DNA of 64,000 bases from Mytilus trossulus (Eukaryota > Mollusca > Bivalvia > Mytilida > Mytilidae). The stretch lies in assembly GCF_036588685.1 (NCBI RefSeq), contig NC_086379.1:15671862-15735861 (forward strand), in the 5' to 3' direction. Under the pieces are notes generated by a model, which had not been told where the DNA came from, did no database searches, and worked only from the letters and a program-made list of their open reading frames with translations. Made by a program: the position numbers and the translations under genes. This document shows, piece by piece, positions 61,701 to 64,000 of the stretch (the stretch's first letter is position 1; every line of letters begins with the position of its first letter).

Positions 61701-62748
61701 GACTGTTAATACACATGGGGGAGGGATGGAATATGTGGCAGTCGTACGGGGGAAAATGATAAAAGGTACTTATATATGAGGATGTAGTACATAGTTACTC
61801 TAATGCAACGGGAACACTTAAATTTTCTACGTAATCTGATCATTTGACCTGAAATTTGTCTTGTTCTTTGTAAAACAAGAACTTTTGAGGATGTTCCAAT
61901 GGTGGAGTTTATTCTAACTAAAACCTTGTTTTCTTTCAAATATAATTGTTTCTCTTTTGGGAAAAGTAGTCTGGACATTATGAAAATAACTCATATTCAA
62001 GCTTAAACCATGTTGGTGTTCTTCATGTACTTACAAACCATCATTTTCAGAAAAAATATCCAAATTTGCTTAGCAGAGTACGAGGTTTAGGCATAACGGG
62101 AGCAGTAGATTTTCCAAGCCTAGATGACAGAAATAAAGCTATATCCAAGTTATTATCAAAAGGTAAACTATACACCTAATAATAGTCTACAATATATGAC
62201 CAGTATTATAAATAAAAGGACATGTTAGACATGCGTTTATGAAAAGCAACCGAAACCAACAAAAACAAAAAATCAACTTGACATCTGGTTTCTAGCAAAT
62301 TCCTAGTGTGTTTGTAATGTGTCGATATATATAAAAACGTAGCAACAAGGGACAACGCATACTAAGATTCAGTAGAATAACGTTTTCTTTGTGACAAGAG
62401 TAAGTACAATGATATACCTTAAACAGAGAATCTCGTAAGATAAAAAAATCACCGCTCTCAAAGCTGAATGTCCGGGAGACTACATATAATTCTATGACAT
62501 TATTTACTACATTGTTATATGGAAGATATTTGAAAATAAAATGATATACATGATTCAAAAATGTTTTAATCAAAATAGCCATTGTACAAAGAAAAGCATT
62601 AAAGTACACTTATGATATTGTTATAGGTGTTAATACCGGTGCCTGTGGAGAAAGCTCACTCAGACTGAGACCCACTCTTACCTTACAGAAACAGCATGTC
62701 GACATTTTTCTGGACAAGTTGAATTCAGTTTGCCAAGAAATGAACTAA
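52737..62748 (+). CDS. ABAT: 4-aminobutyrate aminotransferase, mitochondrial (5' exon not found)
   Basis: Exons: 52737-52861, 53831-53948, 55028-55077, 55802-55882, 56486-56578, 56987-57113, 57694-57842, 58709-58846, 60360-60527, 61433-61579, 62051-62162, 62627-62748. All junctions are in phase; about 475 residues are recovered (human ABAT 500), ending EMN*. The enzyme is a PLP-dependent class-III aminotransferase that converts GABA and 2-oxoglutarate to succinate semialdehyde and glutamate in mitochondria. Landmarks: [10 protein letters not shown] near the mature N terminus, MACGACS with the C-x-x-C pair that holds an iron-sulfur cluster in the mammalian enzyme, [27 protein letters not shown] (PLP-ring Asp), [10 protein letters not shown] with the Schiff-base Lys, and [12 protein letters not shown]. 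The first visible exon opens in phase 2 within what looks like the end of a transit peptide, so a start exon lies upstream. The donor of exon 53831-53948 is followed by a remarkable 54-bp repeat array. Confidence 0.96.
53903..54334 (+). repeat. 54-bp exon-end/splice-donor minisatellite, array 1
   Basis: Eight units of 54 bp. The first unit is the last 46 bases of the ABAT exon plus the first 8 of its intron; each later unit repeats the exon tail, the donor CCCATAG|GTATGT and the intron start. Fifty-four is a multiple of three, so the ABAT frame stays open through the array (each unit encodes [18 protein letters not shown] or a one-residue variant) until TGA at 54362-54364. The authentic exon unit differs from the others at two or three synonymous-looking positions (TTGGATTTG against TTAGATCTG). 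Confidence 0.95.
54413..54790 (+). repeat. 54-bp splice-donor minisatellite, array 2
   Basis: Seven further units of the same 54-bp repeat inside the ABAT intron. The spacer after array 1 and the sequence after array 2 are near-identical (tattattctacacaaaag, then a shared stretch with ccataaaaagtagt), so a block of array plus tail was itself duplicated. One unit has CCCATAT instead of CCCATAG before GTATGT. Confidence 0.95.
55682..55745 (-). repeat. SINE-like dispersed repeat fragment (family 2), inverted
   Basis: ctatggtcgggttgttgtct through ttccattctcaattttatt in an ABAT intron; the same 3' fragment appears at 57160-57215 in another ABAT intron. Confidence 0.5.
59050..59180. repeat. Dispersed repeat with 'gacgaaacgcgcgtctgg' core
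   Basis: tgtagacgaaacgcgcgtct in ABAT intron 8. A diverged inverse-type relative (ccagatgcgcattttgac, cacgtctcttcagtgatg) is at about 44355-44405 in the CUB gene. The core acgcgcgt is palindromic. Confidence 0.4.
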
Positions 62749-62822
62749 CTGATCATAATCTCGAATAATTCCTGTTTATTAACACATGCAATATTATTTT
62801 ATTCAAGACAATTTTAAATTTC

Positions 62823-62828
62823 AATAAA
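62823..62828 (+). terminator. Poly(A) signal of ABAT
   Basis: AATAAA 75 bases after the ABAT stop codon. Confidence 0.6.
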
Positions 62829-64000
62829 AAGTTGAAATATTAAAATCTTTAAATCTTTGCTAGCTAATTTACAAATGTATTTAAGTAGGATATAAAGGCA
62901 ACAGTAGTATATCCCTGATCAAAAGTCATAAATCGATTGAAAAAAAAACAACACAGGGAAACACATCAACTATAAGAAGGAGAAAAAATCGGACCAACAG
63001 AAACACTGAAGTGCAACAAATAACAACAACATTAATGCAACATTCTTAGAAATTAACTATTAGATAACAACATAGTTGTGTGTTTTCTATATATTTTAAA
63101 ATCACAAGTTGATCAATCTCAGCATTTTCTTAAGGTAGATCATAAGAAAATATTTTTTGGGACAGAATTTTCTTATACTTAGCCAAAATGAAGATTTTAC
63201 TATGCTCTTTTCAAAAAAATAATAATATGTATGGGTCACCGTGCTATTTTTCAAGCTATGAGTCGTTGAAAACTGCCTAAATTTGGCTAGATTGTTCATG
63301 GAAAAACACATTTGTGTGCATAAAAAAAATCTATGAGATAAAATTCCGTTTCATTAGGCGGATATATTTTCTGTCTCTTTAGGCGGATACATTTTCCGTC
63401 TCTTTAGGCGGATTTATTTTTGAGAAAAACATTTTTCCTTTTAATTAGACGGACATTTTTCCTCCTAAGACAGGCGGATAAATTTGCATATTTCGGCTCT
63501 ATTCCGCCCGTAACCCGCCTGGAATCCATGTAAGAAAGATTCTTCGTGTAAAAGTGGACTTTAAACGGATTCCCTCTAAAATATCCGTCTGAAATCCATG
63601 TAAAATACGCCTGGATTTTTTCGTACAGGCAAGCAATATCTTATTCTCACTCGGTATGAAATCTTCAATTACTAAATCTCCTTTTATTCATGTTGCACCC
63701 TCACTTGCAGAACTCTCATTATATTTTTTTAGAAATACAAATGTTGATGTCTAAAAATAGTGTTTCTATTCTGAAAAATCTGGTTTCATAATAGCTTTTA
63801 ATTTAGAGAAAGAAATTTCAAATGTTTCAATGTCTCTTTTTACAGCTTTTTTCAGATTCAATGAATAAATTTCTTTTTATTGCTATGGAACTAAGTTATT
63901 TACTTGTTTTACTTGCATGTTTACAAAAATAAATAGAAGCGTTGAAATTGACAATGACTTAAAAAAAATCAAAATTCAAAAGGATGAGAAAATGGCATCT
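62829..64000. other. Non-coding after ABAT
   Basis: A short dispersed-repeat-like segment at about 62890-63010 and the ggcggata repeat; no gene recognised. Confidence 0.5.
63340..63620 (+). repeat. Degenerate 'ggcggata' repeat
   Basis: Repeated ttaggcggatatattttctgtctc-like blocks, spaced about 28 bases at first, then irregular. Confidence 0.5.

Overview
This is a eukaryotic, AT-rich animal genomic window. Exons are short with canonical GT..AG introns, coding density is low, and the non-coding DNA is crowded with minisatellites and short dispersed repeats. Several dispersed families, above all the repeat containing 'tgccaatgagacaactctcc' and the hairpin-ended elements with 'tggcccgaagggccaagtga', are of the kind I associate with mussels, so I infer a bivalve mollusc, probably Mytilus or a close relative. 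There are no bacterial, phage or CRISPR features.

Four protein-coding genes can be assembled from sequence with all splice phases consistent. (1) 13299-14138 (+): a CLN8 orthologue, an ER-resident TLC-domain membrane protein, as one coding exon after a 5'UTR intron. (2) 20203-25635 (+): a zinc-finger protein whose paired fingers resemble the C-terminal pair of ZEB/ZFHX1 factors, followed by an acidic, Gln/Ser-rich tail with five SUMO-consensus sites; two alternative 3' terminal exons both close the frame. (3) 47319-41430 (-): a 460-aa single-pass receptor with signal peptide, two CUB domains, one transmembrane helix and a tyrosine-motif cytoplasmic tail, in eight exons. (4) 52737-62748 (+): mitochondrial 4-aminobutyrate aminotransferase (ABAT/GABA-T), twelve visible exons; the first exon, carrying the start and most of the transit peptide, was not found.

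Layout: 1-13 kb is gene-free and contains four minisatellites (33-, 50-, 53- and 23-bp units) and several dispersed SINE-like repeats; 13.3-14.4 kb CLN8; 14.4-20 kb non-coding with poly-G tracts and one terminal-inverted-repeat element; 20-26 kb zinc-finger gene; 26-41 kb non-coding, with 41-bp and 20/40-bp minisatellites, a Helitron/Helentron-like element (33017-34669), a 1.5-kb segmental duplication with a partial third copy, and a foldback element nested in a second palindromic MITE; 41.4-47.3 kb CUB receptor, with a large minisatellite in its sixth intron; 48.3-52.6 kb a tandem ~1-kb duplication, one copy split by a second Helentron-like element filled with 166-bp repeats; 52.7-62.7 kb ABAT; then non-coding to the end.

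The genes do not form a pathway. The most striking observation is in ABAT: the 3' end of the second visible exon together with its 5' splice site has been amplified as an in-frame 54-bp minisatellite, producing a run of 15 near-identical, phase-compatible splice donors. Others are the alternative zinc-finger C-termini, the undescribed two-CUB receptor, and a paired filled/empty site that defines the ends and TT target of the Helentron-like family.
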